A stretch of 64,000 bases of DNA from the NCBI GenBank assembly GCA_019745155.1, contig JAIETM010000015.1, forward strand, positions 124,001 through 188,000, read 5' to 3'. Shown here piece by piece: positions 43,662 through 51,555 of this stretch. The position numbers and the translations under genes were made by a program. The first letter of the stretch is position 1. Every line of letters begins with the position of its first letter. The stretch comes from Chitinophagaceae bacterium (GTDB taxonomy: Bacteria > Bacteroidota > Bacteroidia > Chitinophagales > Chitinophagaceae). The notes below the pieces were generated by a model, which saw only the letters and a list, made by a program, of their open reading frames with translations, was not told the origin of the DNA and did no database searches.

Positions 43662-44609
43662 TTAGTTTTCTGAACCTTCTTTTTCTATTTTAATTTCTTT
43701 AGCATCATAGATTCGGTTAGTTGGTGGCAGATAATAAACCCTTGGCTCAGTACCTAATTCTTCCATGAAGCGATAAGCTCCTCCATCTTCCAGTAACTGA
43801 GATAGTTTTGTTGTAGTGCCATCATAACAGGTTACTGCATCTTCATTTGCATCGCCAAACCAAATGGCATTCATGGGGCAGCCGGTAACACAAGCAGGCA
43901 GTTTTCCCTCTCTTGCCATGTGAGGGCAGAAATCACATTTTTCTACACAACCTTTTTTACTTTGAAAAACATTTTCTGCGGCAGGTGTTGTTTCAATGAT
44001 GTTTGGCTTTATAGGTTCTGTCCAGTTAAAAAGCCTTACCGAGTACGGACAGGCAGCCATACAAAAGCGGCAACCAATACACCGGTCAGTATCTATCGCT
44101 ACAATACCATCTTCTCTTTTAAACGTAGCATCTACAGGGCAAACTTTTGTACAAGGAGGATTATCGCAATGATAACAGGGTTTTGGAAAATAGTAAGGTG
44201 CCACTTCAGGAGAATCCTGCATTTCAATCACCTCAATCCATTCTTTATTTTTGGGCAGGTAATGCATTTTATTGCAAGCCTTGGTGCACTTACCACAGCC
44301 ATCACATTTAGCCAGGTCAATAACCATCACAAATTTTTTGCCCGGTATTCCTTTACGAACATCCTCTTCAGAAATGTGTGGTTTAAAGTTTGCCACTTGT
44401 GACTTATCTACTGTTACCAGCTTTCCGTCATGAGTTAACACATTTATTTTTTCACCGCTTTCCGGCTTGGTTTTATCATTTGTAGAACATCCGGAAAGGA
44501 AGGCAGCGCCAATGCCACCTATCAAGCCTTTTACAAGAAAATCTCTCCGGGAATTATCCTGGTTTCCGGCGTTGTTGTTATTACATGAACAGTTGTTACC
44601 GCATGCCAT
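43662..44609 (-). CDS. Four-cluster ferredoxin subunit, Tat-exported lipoprotein
   Basis: A 315-residue Fe-S protein of the TtrB/HybA/PsrB type. It has a Tat motif (SRRDFL, about residues 20-25) and a lipobox (FLSGC). Four [4Fe-4S] binding sets are visible: CDGCGKCTKAC, CYHCDNPPCTKVCP, CIGCRFCMAACP and CDFCPHM...CVTGCP. An unusual Cys/Asn-rich N-terminus (ACGNNCSCNNNN) precedes the signal. It should pass electrons to or from the NrfD protein. It is the first gene of the redox module. Confidence 0.9.
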   Translation of the reverse strand: MACGNNCSCNNNNAGNQDNSRRDFLVKGLIGGIGAAFLSGCSTNDKTKPESGEKINVLTHDGKLVTVDKSQVANFKPHISEEDVRKGIPGKKFVMVIDLAKCDGCGKCTKACNKMHYLPKNKEWIEVIEMQDSPEVAPYYFPKPCYHCDNPPCTKVCPVDATFKREDGIVAIDTDRCIGCRFCMAACPYSVRLFNWTEPIKPNIIETTPAAENVFQSKKGCVEKCDFCPHMAREGKLPACVTGCPMNAIWFGDANEDAVTCYDGTTTKLSQLLEDGGAYRFMEELGTEPRVYYLPPTNRIYDAKEIKIEKEGSEN

Positions 44610-44852
44610 AGTAGTTGTTTTTTATTTTGAAAAATGATTGTTCAAAAAAAACAATGAAGGGGCATTTTCAATTGTTGTAAGCAGTATGCAGTGGAGAGTG
44701 CTATATAATAAGATTGCAATTTGCCGGTACACAATTCACTTAACTGGTTTGGTAAACCATATTACATGAATATTATCAGTACCAATCTGTTTAAATGCAA
44801 CCTATCAGGTAATAGCCATTACCCTAACCAGGCTTACACAATTAAAGCGGTA

Positions 44853-45356
44853 TCAAATAAGGAAAGACTGTATGAATACCCGTATATCGGGCGGGGAGTA
44901 ATCAATTTCCCGTGGAGGGATACGAAGATGATTTGCAAAATCCTTTGCGTTGAGTAACTCTGCAGAAGGCGGTGCAAAAACGAGATATAATAAAGTGTTT
45001 GTACTTTTTTGTGGAATACTACTTTTTTCTGCAATCTGTTTATTAGTATTCTGAAACCCTACAACAAAATCAGAGCAACAATTCTCTTCGTTTGGAGATG
45101 AGAATGAGGCAGTAGTATTGTCAGTATTATCGGAATGATGGTGAGAGCCTGGGCTATTCTGGTGGCTATGACCCTTATGCCCATCATGTTGATGTCCATT
45201 GTCATGCTCATGCTTTTCACCTTCTTCATGAGAATGATGCTTAGTATTGAAACCCATATCCAGACCTAATGAGCATGCAAAGCCAACCACCGTATTCAGC
45301 GAAAAAGTGGCCAGCAGAAACAATGCCTTGTATTGTATGGCCCTTGGGGGTTTCAT
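44853..45356 (-). CDS. His-rich exported protein, copy B
   Basis: A 167-residue paralogue of the protein at 15784-16320: LLATFSLNTVVGFACSLGLDM at the N-terminus, a strongly His-rich middle (HHSHEEGEKHEHDNGHQHDG, residues about 38-57), a CC pair (EENCCSD) and the C-terminal YSPPDIRVFIQSFLI. It is a stand-alone gene between the redox module (243-base gap with only a short TGGTTT/AAACCA inverted repeat at 44745-44759) and the AraC gene. Metal buffering is likely. Confidence 0.7.
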   Translation of the reverse strand: MKPPRAIQYKALFLLATFSLNTVVGFACSLGLDMGFNTKHHSHEEGEKHEHDNGHQHDGHKGHSHQNSPGSHHHSDNTDNTTASFSSPNEENCCSDFVVGFQNTNKQIAEKSSIPQKSTNTLLYLVFAPPSAELLNAKDFANHLRIPPREIDYSPPDIRVFIQSFLI

Positions 45357-45537
45357 TGTTAGTTATAAATTATTTTTGACATTATTTTGAATTTGTAAGT
45401 TCATGTAAAGCTACTGCTGCAATTTGTACATTAAAATGATCTTTCTTTCATCAAAAACTGATATTTATCATCTTTTCAATCAACCAATTATCTAAATATA
45501 CAGATAATACGATGTCTATTGCAAACGTAAACAACAT

Positions 45538-46161
45538 TTATTTTTGAAATTGTTTGTCAACACGTCTTTTTTGTTTGATATCTTGATATACCAACTTATC
45601 CAAATGTATCCTGGCCGGTGCAGGGTCTAGCCTGTATTCACCCGGTGTTTTTCCTGTTTCTTTCCCAAACTGAGTTGTGAATGATTGCGGGCTGCTGTAT
45701 CCTAATCTATCACCAATTTCGGAAGCTGATAACTCCGTTTGAATAAGTAATTCTTTTGCCCTTTCCATACGAAGCAATAGCAAATACTTTTCAATTGTAA
45801 CTCCCTCCAACTGCGAAAAAATTCTGCTGATGTGTGAAAAACTCATTTGCATACCACCAGATATAAATGCTGATAACTTACCCGGCTTATCGTTAACAGA
45901 TAGCTTATCCCTGTATTGAAGCAGGAATGCTTTTACCTGCGAAACCATTTTTTCATTATAGGTTTCTGTAAATGAAAAGCCTTTGTTTTTCAGTCTTTGT
46001 TCAATGTTATACCTGTCCTGGTTGCTGATTTTACCTTTAAGTACCAACTCCCCAAGTGTTAGTGAAATAACTTTATATTTTGTAGCTTTCAAAAGCTTCA
46101 TAATTACTTCAACACACCTGTCGCAGCACATATTTTTGATATGCAAATGAGTTGTGTCCAT
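45538..46161 (-). CDS. AraC regulator with N-terminal HMA-like metal domain, copy 1
   Basis: A 207-residue regulator. Residues 1-65 form an HMA-like fold with the metal-binding set NMCCDRCVEVI (Cys12, 13, 16), reminiscent of copper chaperones. Residues about 100-190 are an AraC-type double HTH (MSFSHISRIFSQLEG, LSASEIGDRLGYSSPQSFTTQFGKETGKTPGEYR, by region). This suggests a one-protein metal sensor and activator. It follows the unknown exported protein gene by four bases. Copy 2 is at 51556-52113. Confidence 0.85.
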   Translation of the reverse strand: MDTTHLHIKNMCCDRCVEVIMKLLKATKYKVISLTLGELVLKGKISNQDRYNIEQRLKNKGFSFTETYNEKMVSQVKAFLLQYRDKLSVNDKPGKLSAFISGGMQMSFSHISRIFSQLEGVTIEKYLLLLRMERAKELLIQTELSASEIGDRLGYSSPQSFTTQFGKETGKTPGEYRLDPAPARIHLDKLVYQDIKQKRRVDKQFQK

Positions 46162-46165
46162 ATTC

Positions 46166-46753
46166 TTAGTTTTTGTAGTTCTTCAATATCCAGTTTAGTT
46201 TATACATTTTATGAAAGTGGTCATAGGCATAAAGCTGATTATCCCGTTTAAAATTTGCATCCAGTGCATCATGAAACTTATGATTGTCAGGAAAAGCAGC
46301 CTTTAGATTTTCCCTGGTTAATGCCTGCAATGAAGAAGTTGCATCTTTACTGAAGAAATACATTGGGGGATATTGGTCAACATTCTTCGCAGAATGTGCC
46401 GGATGCTGATAAAAATAGAGAAGTAATGGTTCTGTGGGATTCAAAATACTATATTCAACATTATCTACAAATTTGTATTCTTTGCCTTTACAATCCCTGT
46501 ATCCAAAAACCTCGTTCTTTTTCAACATATAAGTCTCTCCCCGGTGTTTAACTTTTACTTCATCATTGTTAAAAATCAGGTTGGGGTTAATCTTATGCTT
46601 TTCTGTTTTGCAGTTAATAGCATAGGATAATTTTCTTTGCTGAAAATCTTCGGCTGTTTTATAAATACCGCTGCTGTCTTTTTGTGCTGATGAATGATGC
46701 GTTGCCAAAAGCATCAAAGTAGCCAGTAGCGGTATTGAATATTTCAGTTTCAT
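46166..46753 (-). CDS. Exported protein of unknown function
   Basis: A 195-residue protein with a signal peptide (ATHHSSAQ). The mature domain contains YAINCKTEKHKINPNLIFNN, EVFGYRDCKGKEYKFVDN and YFYQHPAHSAKN. I do not recognise the family. It lies between the five-repeat HMBD gene (28 bases) and the HMA-AraC gene (4 bases), so it is in the same transcript and may be metal-responsive. Confidence 0.65.
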   Translation of the reverse strand: MKLKYSIPLLATLMLLATHHSSAQKDSSGIYKTAEDFQQRKLSYAINCKTEKHKINPNLIFNNDEVKVKHRGETYMLKKNEVFGYRDCKGKEYKFVDNVEYSILNPTEPLLLYFYQHPAHSAKNVDQYPPMYFFSKDATSSLQALTRENLKAAFPDNHKFHDALDANFKRDNQLYAYDHFHKMYKLNWILKNYKN

Positions 46754-46781
46754 TTTCTGTTTGATTGTGGTGGTACGACTG

Positions 46782-47429
46782 TTACTTGTTTTTTGCTTTT
46801 AAGTCCATCCCGCATGTTGGGCATTTCCCTGGCTTGTCGCTCTTTACATCTGAATGCATGGGACAGGTATATATTTTCATTACTTCCATTTTCATTTTCT
46901 CTTTGGGAGATAGTGTTAATGAAGTTCCGCATTTTGAACACTTACCTGGTTTATCGCTTGTCAACTCCGGGTGATTAGGACATGAATATGTTTGAACAGA
47001 TTTCTCTTCTTCTTTCAAATCCATGCCGCATTTTGGGCATTTACCAGATTTATCACTTGCTACATCAGGGTGCATAGGACAGGTATAGGTTTTCATTACC
47101 CCCATTTTCATTTTTTCCTTTGGAGAAAGATTCATTTTCTCTCCGCATTTTGGGCAGGTGCCGGGTTTATCGCTTGTTTCGCCGGGATGTGCTGGACATT
47201 CGTACAGACCCACCACTTCTCGTTTCATCTTTTCTTTTGGCGATAATGTTGTGCCGCATTTGGGGCATTTTCCTGATTTGTCCATAATCACATCCGGGTG
47301 CATCGGGCACACATAAGTTGTTTTTTCAGTTTCCTGTTTTGTTACATTTTGCTTGGTAGTGTCTTGAGCATAAACAGAAACAGACAAGATGGTAAAAGCT
47401 GCCATCATCAGCGTTGCTACAGATTTCAT
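46782..47429 (-). CDS. Five-repeat HMBD exported protein
   Basis: A 215-residue protein with a signal peptide and five tandem heavy-metal-binding modules of about 33-40 residues, each YxCPxHP...DK.GKCxxCG, starting near residues 37, 75, 114, 147 and 186. The linkers LSPKEKMKMxVMK repeat almost unchanged, showing recent internal duplication. With ten CxxC-type half sites it could hold many Cu/Ag ions in the periplasm. It opens the transcript leading to the HMA-AraC regulator. Confidence 0.85.
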   Translation of the reverse strand: MKSVATLMMAAFTILSVSVYAQDTTKQNVTKQETEKTTYVCPMHPDVIMDKSGKCPKCGTTLSPKEKMKREVVGLYECPAHPGETSDKPGTCPKCGEKMNLSPKEKMKMGVMKTYTCPMHPDVASDKSGKCPKCGMDLKEEEKSVQTYSCPNHPELTSDKPGKCSKCGTSLTLSPKEKMKMEVMKIYTCPMHSDVKSDKPGKCPTCGMDLKAKNK

Positions 47430-47594
47430 TTTTAATTGATTTTAAGTGTGAAATAATGATTACTGAGTTTTTACATTCCTTTGTATGCTGAGTTGAAACA
47501 GCTACACATAGAATGCTGGCAAGCAATCATCTTGTCCTGGATAGCTACTTGTACAAAAAGAATTCAAATCCTTTTGGCGTAGCTCTATATGGCA

Positions 47595-47984
47595 TTATAT
47601 TCTGATGACCCTGTTAAGCAGATAAATAGGGTCGGGACAACTTCGTCTGACAGAATTTTGGGAATTGTCAGCGTTTAAAAAAGCGGTACTATAAATTAAA
47701 TCAGGAAGATTATTAACCGGTGGTAATTCAGGTACAAATGAAATTTTATTAATAGTATAAACCGCCTGAATAGAATTGTGATTATCGGCTTTGCCGGAAA
47801 TCAGTTTATCCTCACAGCAGTCTTTTGGCATAGCCTCGGGGTTGCAGGAACAACCGGCCTTTCCTCCAAAGTTTAATACTGAAACATGGGCTAAGTGACC
47901 TTTGCAAAAATGAAAATTTATGGAAGCCCCCAGCGCTGTGCTGGTATAAATGAAGAGAAGAAATATAGCCCCTAACTTTTTCAC
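47595..47984 (-). CDS. HYC_CC_PP-like exported protein
   Basis: A 129-residue exported protein with the short motifs that define the HYC_CC_PP group: NFHFCKGHL after the signal, CSCNPEAMPKDCCEDK in the middle and LPPVNNLP later. Such proteins are small Cys/His-containing periplasmic proteins of Bacteroidota with no assigned role. A palindrome (48056-48069) lies 72 bases upstream. Confidence 0.68.
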   Translation of the reverse strand: MKKLGAIFLLFIYTSTALGASINFHFCKGHLAHVSVLNFGGKAGCSCNPEAMPKDCCEDKLISGKADNHNSIQAVYTINKISFVPELPPVNNLPDLIYSTAFLNADNSQNSVRRSCPDPIYLLNRVIRI

Positions 47985-48055
47985 TGAAAAAAATTTTCAA
48001 TGTAAAACTAAAGGTAACCTATTGCATTGAAAAAAGAGATTAATCATTCAAAACC

Positions 48056-48069
48056 ATGACTTTGGTCAT
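48056..48069. promoter_or_regulatory. Palindrome ATGACTTTGGTCAT upstream of HYC_CC_PP-like gene
   Basis: Same motif as at 30772-30785 and at the same distance from a start codon (72 versus 73 bases). A TAnnTTTG-like box (TACCTTTA, minus strand, 48009-48016) lies between it and the gene. A Crp/Fnr-type or other dimeric regulator may bind both. Confidence 0.4.
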
Positions 48070-48093
48070 AAAGCTAACATTTATTCATAAAAA

Positions 48094-49341
48094 TCACACC
48101 GTTTTTGCAATCTTTTCCATGATGTGATGACTTTCACCAAACTTACACAAGGCATCGCAATGGCTGCGGAGTTCTGAAAAGAGTATGTATTTGATAACTA
48201 CATTGCTTTGCTTAATGGCAGGACGGCACAATTGCAGGCAAACATCCTTCTCTCTTTTATCTGGAACTATCAAATAAAAAACTTCATCGCCATCTGCAAT
48301 GGTATAACTTAAATCTGTCAGACGAAGAATACCTGAATATATACTGGTGCTTTTTTCAACTTCAAATGCTGCAATTACGTTGTTGGTTCCTTTTTGGAAC
48401 CATAATACATCAATTAACTTTACGGTATTCAATGTTTCTTTATCTAAAGTAATTTCAGGAAACTGTTGCAAACTCATAAAAGAAAAGCTATTTCCATCAT
48501 GAGACCTGGAACGGTCATTGGAAGCGGCAATTACATCGTAGCCTAATGCATTTCCAATCTTTAGCAAATGGTATTGCATTTCAGCATGAAGATTTTCCTC
48601 TTCCTTCTCCTGCTGCACATCTGCTTGTCTTTTTTCAATTAACTTTTCCAGTTTTTTACGTTCGGGTTCAGATAAATATTCATCGCTGCCTAAAATTAAT
48701 TTCTGTGTTCCTATTTCAAATAACAGCCCTGCAATAGCCCCCAGGTCAGACGATAATTCCGAACGCTGCTGGTTATTGGTGTCAATCATTACTTCTCTCA
48801 ACTTTAGATATTCGCTCCAGCTACCAAGCTTCTTTTTATCTTTAAACAAAGAATTGAAACCATTAATGATGGCAGTATTAAAAGGTGGAATGATGGTGGG
48901 GTGAAGAAAATAAAGTATGCTGGCAACAGCGGGCCCAAGTCCTTTTATTTTTAAACTGTCCAGCCTGATAATTTCCTTAATGATTTGTTCTTCTGACTTT
49001 GCATTCAGACAATTTTCAAGAAACTGACCGAATGCCTGTTTGTTGTTTTCGTTTTCATATATATCAGGTATGCGGAGTTTAGGCTTCCAGTAAAAGGGAT
49101 GAGAAGCTCCTTCAAAAACCTGTTTCTGTTCTGTAATACAATTGAGTACAAACTCTAAAGAGGAGCCTTTAAAATCATTAGGTAACCTTTTGTTCTTGAT
49201 ATCATCAATCACCTGCATCACGCCACGCCGAATGGAACGAAAAGCCTTTAGCCTTTCTTCGTTATTTATAAACCAGGTATTATAAACTGATTGCTTATCT
49301 TCTTTGTATTGCCGGATGAGTTGCGATAGATTGCTGTCCAT
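48094..49341 (-). CDS. HhH and PD-(D/E)XK-like nuclease protein
   Basis: A 415-residue protein from ATG 49341; the frame runs to 49503 but the added 54 residues overlap the next gene and look non-coding. Residues about 128-165 have a helix-hairpin-helix/DNA-glycosylase-like stretch (LKIKGLGPAVASILYFL). A charged coil follows (about 235-275). The C-terminal part has DVLWFQKG (Asp311) and AAFEVEKSTSIYSG (Glu327, Glu329), a likely nuclease-like core. DNA repair or defence is possible. It lies downstream of the mercury genes with a 25-base gap. Confidence 0.6.
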   Translation of the reverse strand: MDSNLSQLIRQYKEDKQSVYNTWFINNEERLKAFRSIRRGVMQVIDDIKNKRLPNDFKGSSLEFVLNCITEQKQVFEGASHPFYWKPKLRIPDIYENENNKQAFGQFLENCLNAKSEEQIIKEIIRLDSLKIKGLGPAVASILYFLHPTIIPPFNTAIINGFNSLFKDKKKLGSWSEYLKLREVMIDTNNQQRSELSSDLGAIAGLLFEIGTQKLILGSDEYLSEPERKKLEKLIEKRQADVQQEKEEENLHAEMQYHLLKIGNALGYDVIAASNDRSRSHDGNSFSFMSLQQFPEITLDKETLNTVKLIDVLWFQKGTNNVIAAFEVEKSTSIYSGILRLTDLSYTIADGDEVFYLIVPDKREKDVCLQLCRPAIKQSNVVIKYILFSELRSHCDALCKFGESHHIMEKIAKTV

Positions 49342-49366
49342 AAAGTTATAGGTCCGGCAAAATACA

Positions 49367-49582
49367 TTATTTACAGCAATTTTTATTTTGTTGAATTGGT
49401 GGACATGGAAAATTTCCATAACTGCAAAAAACACAACAATCTCCCTCCTTCGGTTTGAGCCTTGTTTTACATTCTTTGCATGTATAAAAAAACTGACAAG
49501 CATCTACAGGCATCATCTCTTCTTCTTTGTGTCCGCAAACAGGACAGGTAATAACAGATTGAAGTATGATTGTTTTTTCCAT
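49367..49582 (-). CDS. GDCCVxC domain protein
   Basis: A 71-residue Cys-rich protein: CPVCGH (13-18), CKEC (35-38) and the family-defining GDCCVFCSYGNFPCPPIQ (47-64). Two zinc-ribbon-like pairs precede the GDCC motif. The family usually sits beside merT-type genes; some members carry selenocysteine at this motif. Its start ATG overlaps the merTP stop by one base, so it is translated together with MerTP. The role is not established. Confidence 0.85.
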   Translation of the reverse strand: MEKTIILQSVITCPVCGHKEEEMMPVDACQFFYTCKECKTRLKPKEGDCCVFCSYGNFPCPPIQQNKNCCK

Positions 49583-50199
49583 TAGTTGTTGATTATAGTT
49601 TGTGAAACTACCTTATATCCTGTACCGTTTATTGCTGTGGCAATACTGTCAACTGATGTTTTGCTGTTGTCAAATTTTACAGTACTGTTTGCTTTTTCGT
49701 AAGAGGTTTGAAATTCAATTACACCATTTACTTTTGATATTTCGTTGTTTACATGTTCAGCGCAGCTTTCACAAGTCATACCTTTTATTTTAAATACGGC
49801 CTGTTGAATATTATTTTTGTCAACTACAATTACTTTTATCTCCTGCGGTTTGGGATAAAATATTTTGGCATAGTATGGAAAGGCAATGAGCAACCCGGCT
49901 ATTACAGTGACAAGGGCTAAAAAGGCTTTTGATTGCCAGAATGATTTTTTATTATCTGTCTCACAATCACAGTCCGCTTTTTTTTGAGGTTTCAGCTTTT
50001 GATACCAGGCGAATGCAAAAAAGGTGATTGTCAATCCTATCAGGTAGGGCCGGTATGGTTCCATCCATGAAAAGGAAGAAGCCAGTCCGCTTGCGCCACC
50101 TAAAAAAGCAAGTACAGGAGTGATGCAGCAAAGAGAAGCCGCAACAGCAGCAATAACACCTGCAATCCAGCTTTTACTGTTTTTTGTTGTCGTTGTCAT
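49582..50199 (-). CDS. merT: Mercuric transport fusion protein MerTP
   Basis: A 205-residue fusion of the inner-membrane transporter MerT and the Hg-binding MerP domain. MerT part: helices with the Cys pair ASLCCITP (24-25), and a second Cys pair ADCDCE (77, 79). MerP part: KGMTCESCAEHV (143, 146) in an HMA fold at 130-200. It imports Hg(II) for reduction, but no merA is seen in the window. Overlaps the ArsR stop by four bases. Confidence 0.92.
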   Translation of the reverse strand: MTTTTKNSKSWIAGVIAAVAASLCCITPVLAFLGGASGLASSFSWMEPYRPYLIGLTITFFAFAWYQKLKPQKKADCDCETDNKKSFWQSKAFLALVTVIAGLLIAFPYYAKIFYPKPQEIKVIVVDKNNIQQAVFKIKGMTCESCAEHVNNEISKVNGVIEFQTSYEKANSTVKFDNSKTSVDSIATAINGTGYKVVSQTIINN

Positions 50200-50573
50200 A
50201 TAGCTTGTAATGCTAAATGTTGTTGATTAATGGGTTTAAAGAATGGCCGTAGCATTTTTAAATGTACAGGACTGAGTGAATAAAAAATCGTCTGCCCTTC
50301 TTTACGGTTTTGAATGATATTGCCATCTTTCAGTTTGCGCAAATGTTGAGAAACTGCTGGGACGCTCATACCTAAAATGTCGCTTAGGTCGCAAGGGCAG
50401 AGTTCGCTTTCTTCCTCCAGCAGGAATAGTATTTTCAGCCTTGCTTCATTGCCGGCGAGTGAAAGAACCTGGCTTAACTGTATAAAGGATTTAGAGTTTT
50501 TCTTTATTTTTTCACGGCAACTTTTTATTTGCTCTTTGTTTGCCAATATTCGTATGCAACTGTCATTACCCAT
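50196..50573 (-). CDS. ArsR-family regulator of the merTP operon
   Basis: A 125-residue repressor with the SmtB/ArsR metal site ELCPCDLSD (Cys59, Cys61) in the recognition region, HTH SVPAVSQHLRKLKDGN and wing EGQTIFYSL. The ATG at 50573 is chosen over 50597: a TACCTTTG promoter box sits at 50595-50602, so the longer start would precede the transcript. A perfect operator (50614-50639) lies upstream. The metal is likely Hg, As or Cd. Confidence 0.88.
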   Translation of the reverse strand: MGNDSCIRILANKEQIKSCREKIKKNSKSFIQLSQVLSLAGNEARLKILFLLEEESELCPCDLSDILGMSVPAVSQHLRKLKDGNIIQNRKEGQTIFYSLSPVHLKMLRPFFKPINQQHLALQAI

Positions 50574-50594
50574 TCTCAACTTTATTTGTTGGAA

Positions 50595-50639
50595 CAAAGG
50601 TAGTTAAAGTTTATGTATTTAAGCAAATGTTTAAATACA
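50595..50639 (-). promoter_or_regulatory. Promoter and ArsR-type operator for arsR-merTP
   Basis: On the minus strand a Bacteroidota -7 box TACCTTTG (plus 50595-50602) has a TTTG -33 element 21 bases upstream. A perfect 9-bp inverted repeat TGTATTTAA (50614-50622) / TTAAATACA (50631-50639) with an 8-base spacer overlaps the -33 region, the usual layout of an ArsR/SmtB operator. Binding would block polymerase, giving metal-induced expression. Confidence 0.75.
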
Positions 50640-50732
50640 AATGAAAAGATTATTTACAGCAATCTTTTTTTCTTACAAAAATGGCTTTGAAGATTCGCCA
50701 TAAAAATTGCCCTATTGATTTTATTATAGTCA

Positions 50733-51473
50733 TTACAGCATTGTTAGTAACATAATTGCACTCATTCCAATCATCAGCGCATCTTCAATAATGGTGATGG
50801 TACTCATGGGTAAATTAAATACATCACCGAGGCAGGCACATTTTATTTTGTGCTTATTTAAAACACTTTGCAAAACCCCAATGATGCTTACCGTCATCAC
50901 TACAAAGGTAACGATATTGGTAAGGATGGGATTAAACCCGGTTAAGAAGGCTAAGCCTAAAGCAAGTTCAGTAAATGCATAAACATAGCCCCACCCGTTC
51001 CATTTTTTTGCCACAACATCATACATAGCGTAGCTTTCGGCAAAACCTTTCAGGTTAAGTAATTTGAAAAAAGAAAAAACCAAAAAGAACCCTGCCATGA
51101 AATGATTCATCCAACGCATCCATATAAAATCACCCTGTGCCCATTCCACCAAGAGTGTAATGCCGGTAATGTAACCAAAAATCAATAGGACGGGTTTATA
51201 AGTTTGCAGCCATGTCTTTTTTTCATCCTGCTCAAATTTTTGTATGGGAGCATGATTTTGCTTAGCTATTTCAGATAGCTGATATTTGGGATAATCTTTC
51301 AATGCTTTTTGTAGGGTATCGGTGGAAATATGCTTATCCATTTCAATCATTGTATCGCCTGACAACAGATTGACTTCAACCTTTTTTATCCCTGCTACTT
51401 TTTCTAAAAGCCCCTTCACTTTTGACTGACAGCCTGAACAGGTAATACCGCTTATGTTATATGTATGTTTCAT
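50733..51473 (-). CDS. HMA domain fused to a DoxX/MauE-like membrane protein
   Basis: A 246-residue protein from ATG 51473 (the frame opens at 51506, but the added 11 residues look untranslated). Residues 1-68 are an HMA metal-binding domain with GITCSGC (Cys12, Cys15). Four or five membrane helices follow, with the MauE/DoxX-type WMRWMNHFMAGFFLVFSFFKLLN and a CACLGDVFNLP loop. It is probably a membrane carrier or redox partner of metal ions. Its function is not proven. Confidence 0.78.
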   Translation of the reverse strand: MKHTYNISGITCSGCQSKVKGLLEKVAGIKKVEVNLLSGDTMIEMDKHISTDTLQKALKDYPKYQLSEIAKQNHAPIQKFEQDEKKTWLQTYKPVLLIFGYITGITLLVEWAQGDFIWMRWMNHFMAGFFLVFSFFKLLNLKGFAESYAMYDVVAKKWNGWGYVYAFTELALGLAFLTGFNPILTNIVTFVVMTVSIIGVLQSVLNKHKIKCACLGDVFNLPMSTITIIEDALMIGMSAIMLLTML

Positions 51474-51555
51474 TGTGAGAATAATTTTTTGCAAAATTAC
51501 TCTCACTAAGCGGGTGAGGAGTTACAGAATTATTGGAAAGAGTTTTATTTAATTG

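Noticed and set aside
46750-46941. Short minus-strand frame inside the five-repeat HMBD gene
   Set aside because: It lies in another frame of a clearly coding gene and has no support of its own.
49342-49503. Longer start for the HhH/nuclease-like protein
   Set aside because: The extension overlaps the GDCCVxC gene and adds 54 residues unlike the rest; ATG 49341 is adequate.
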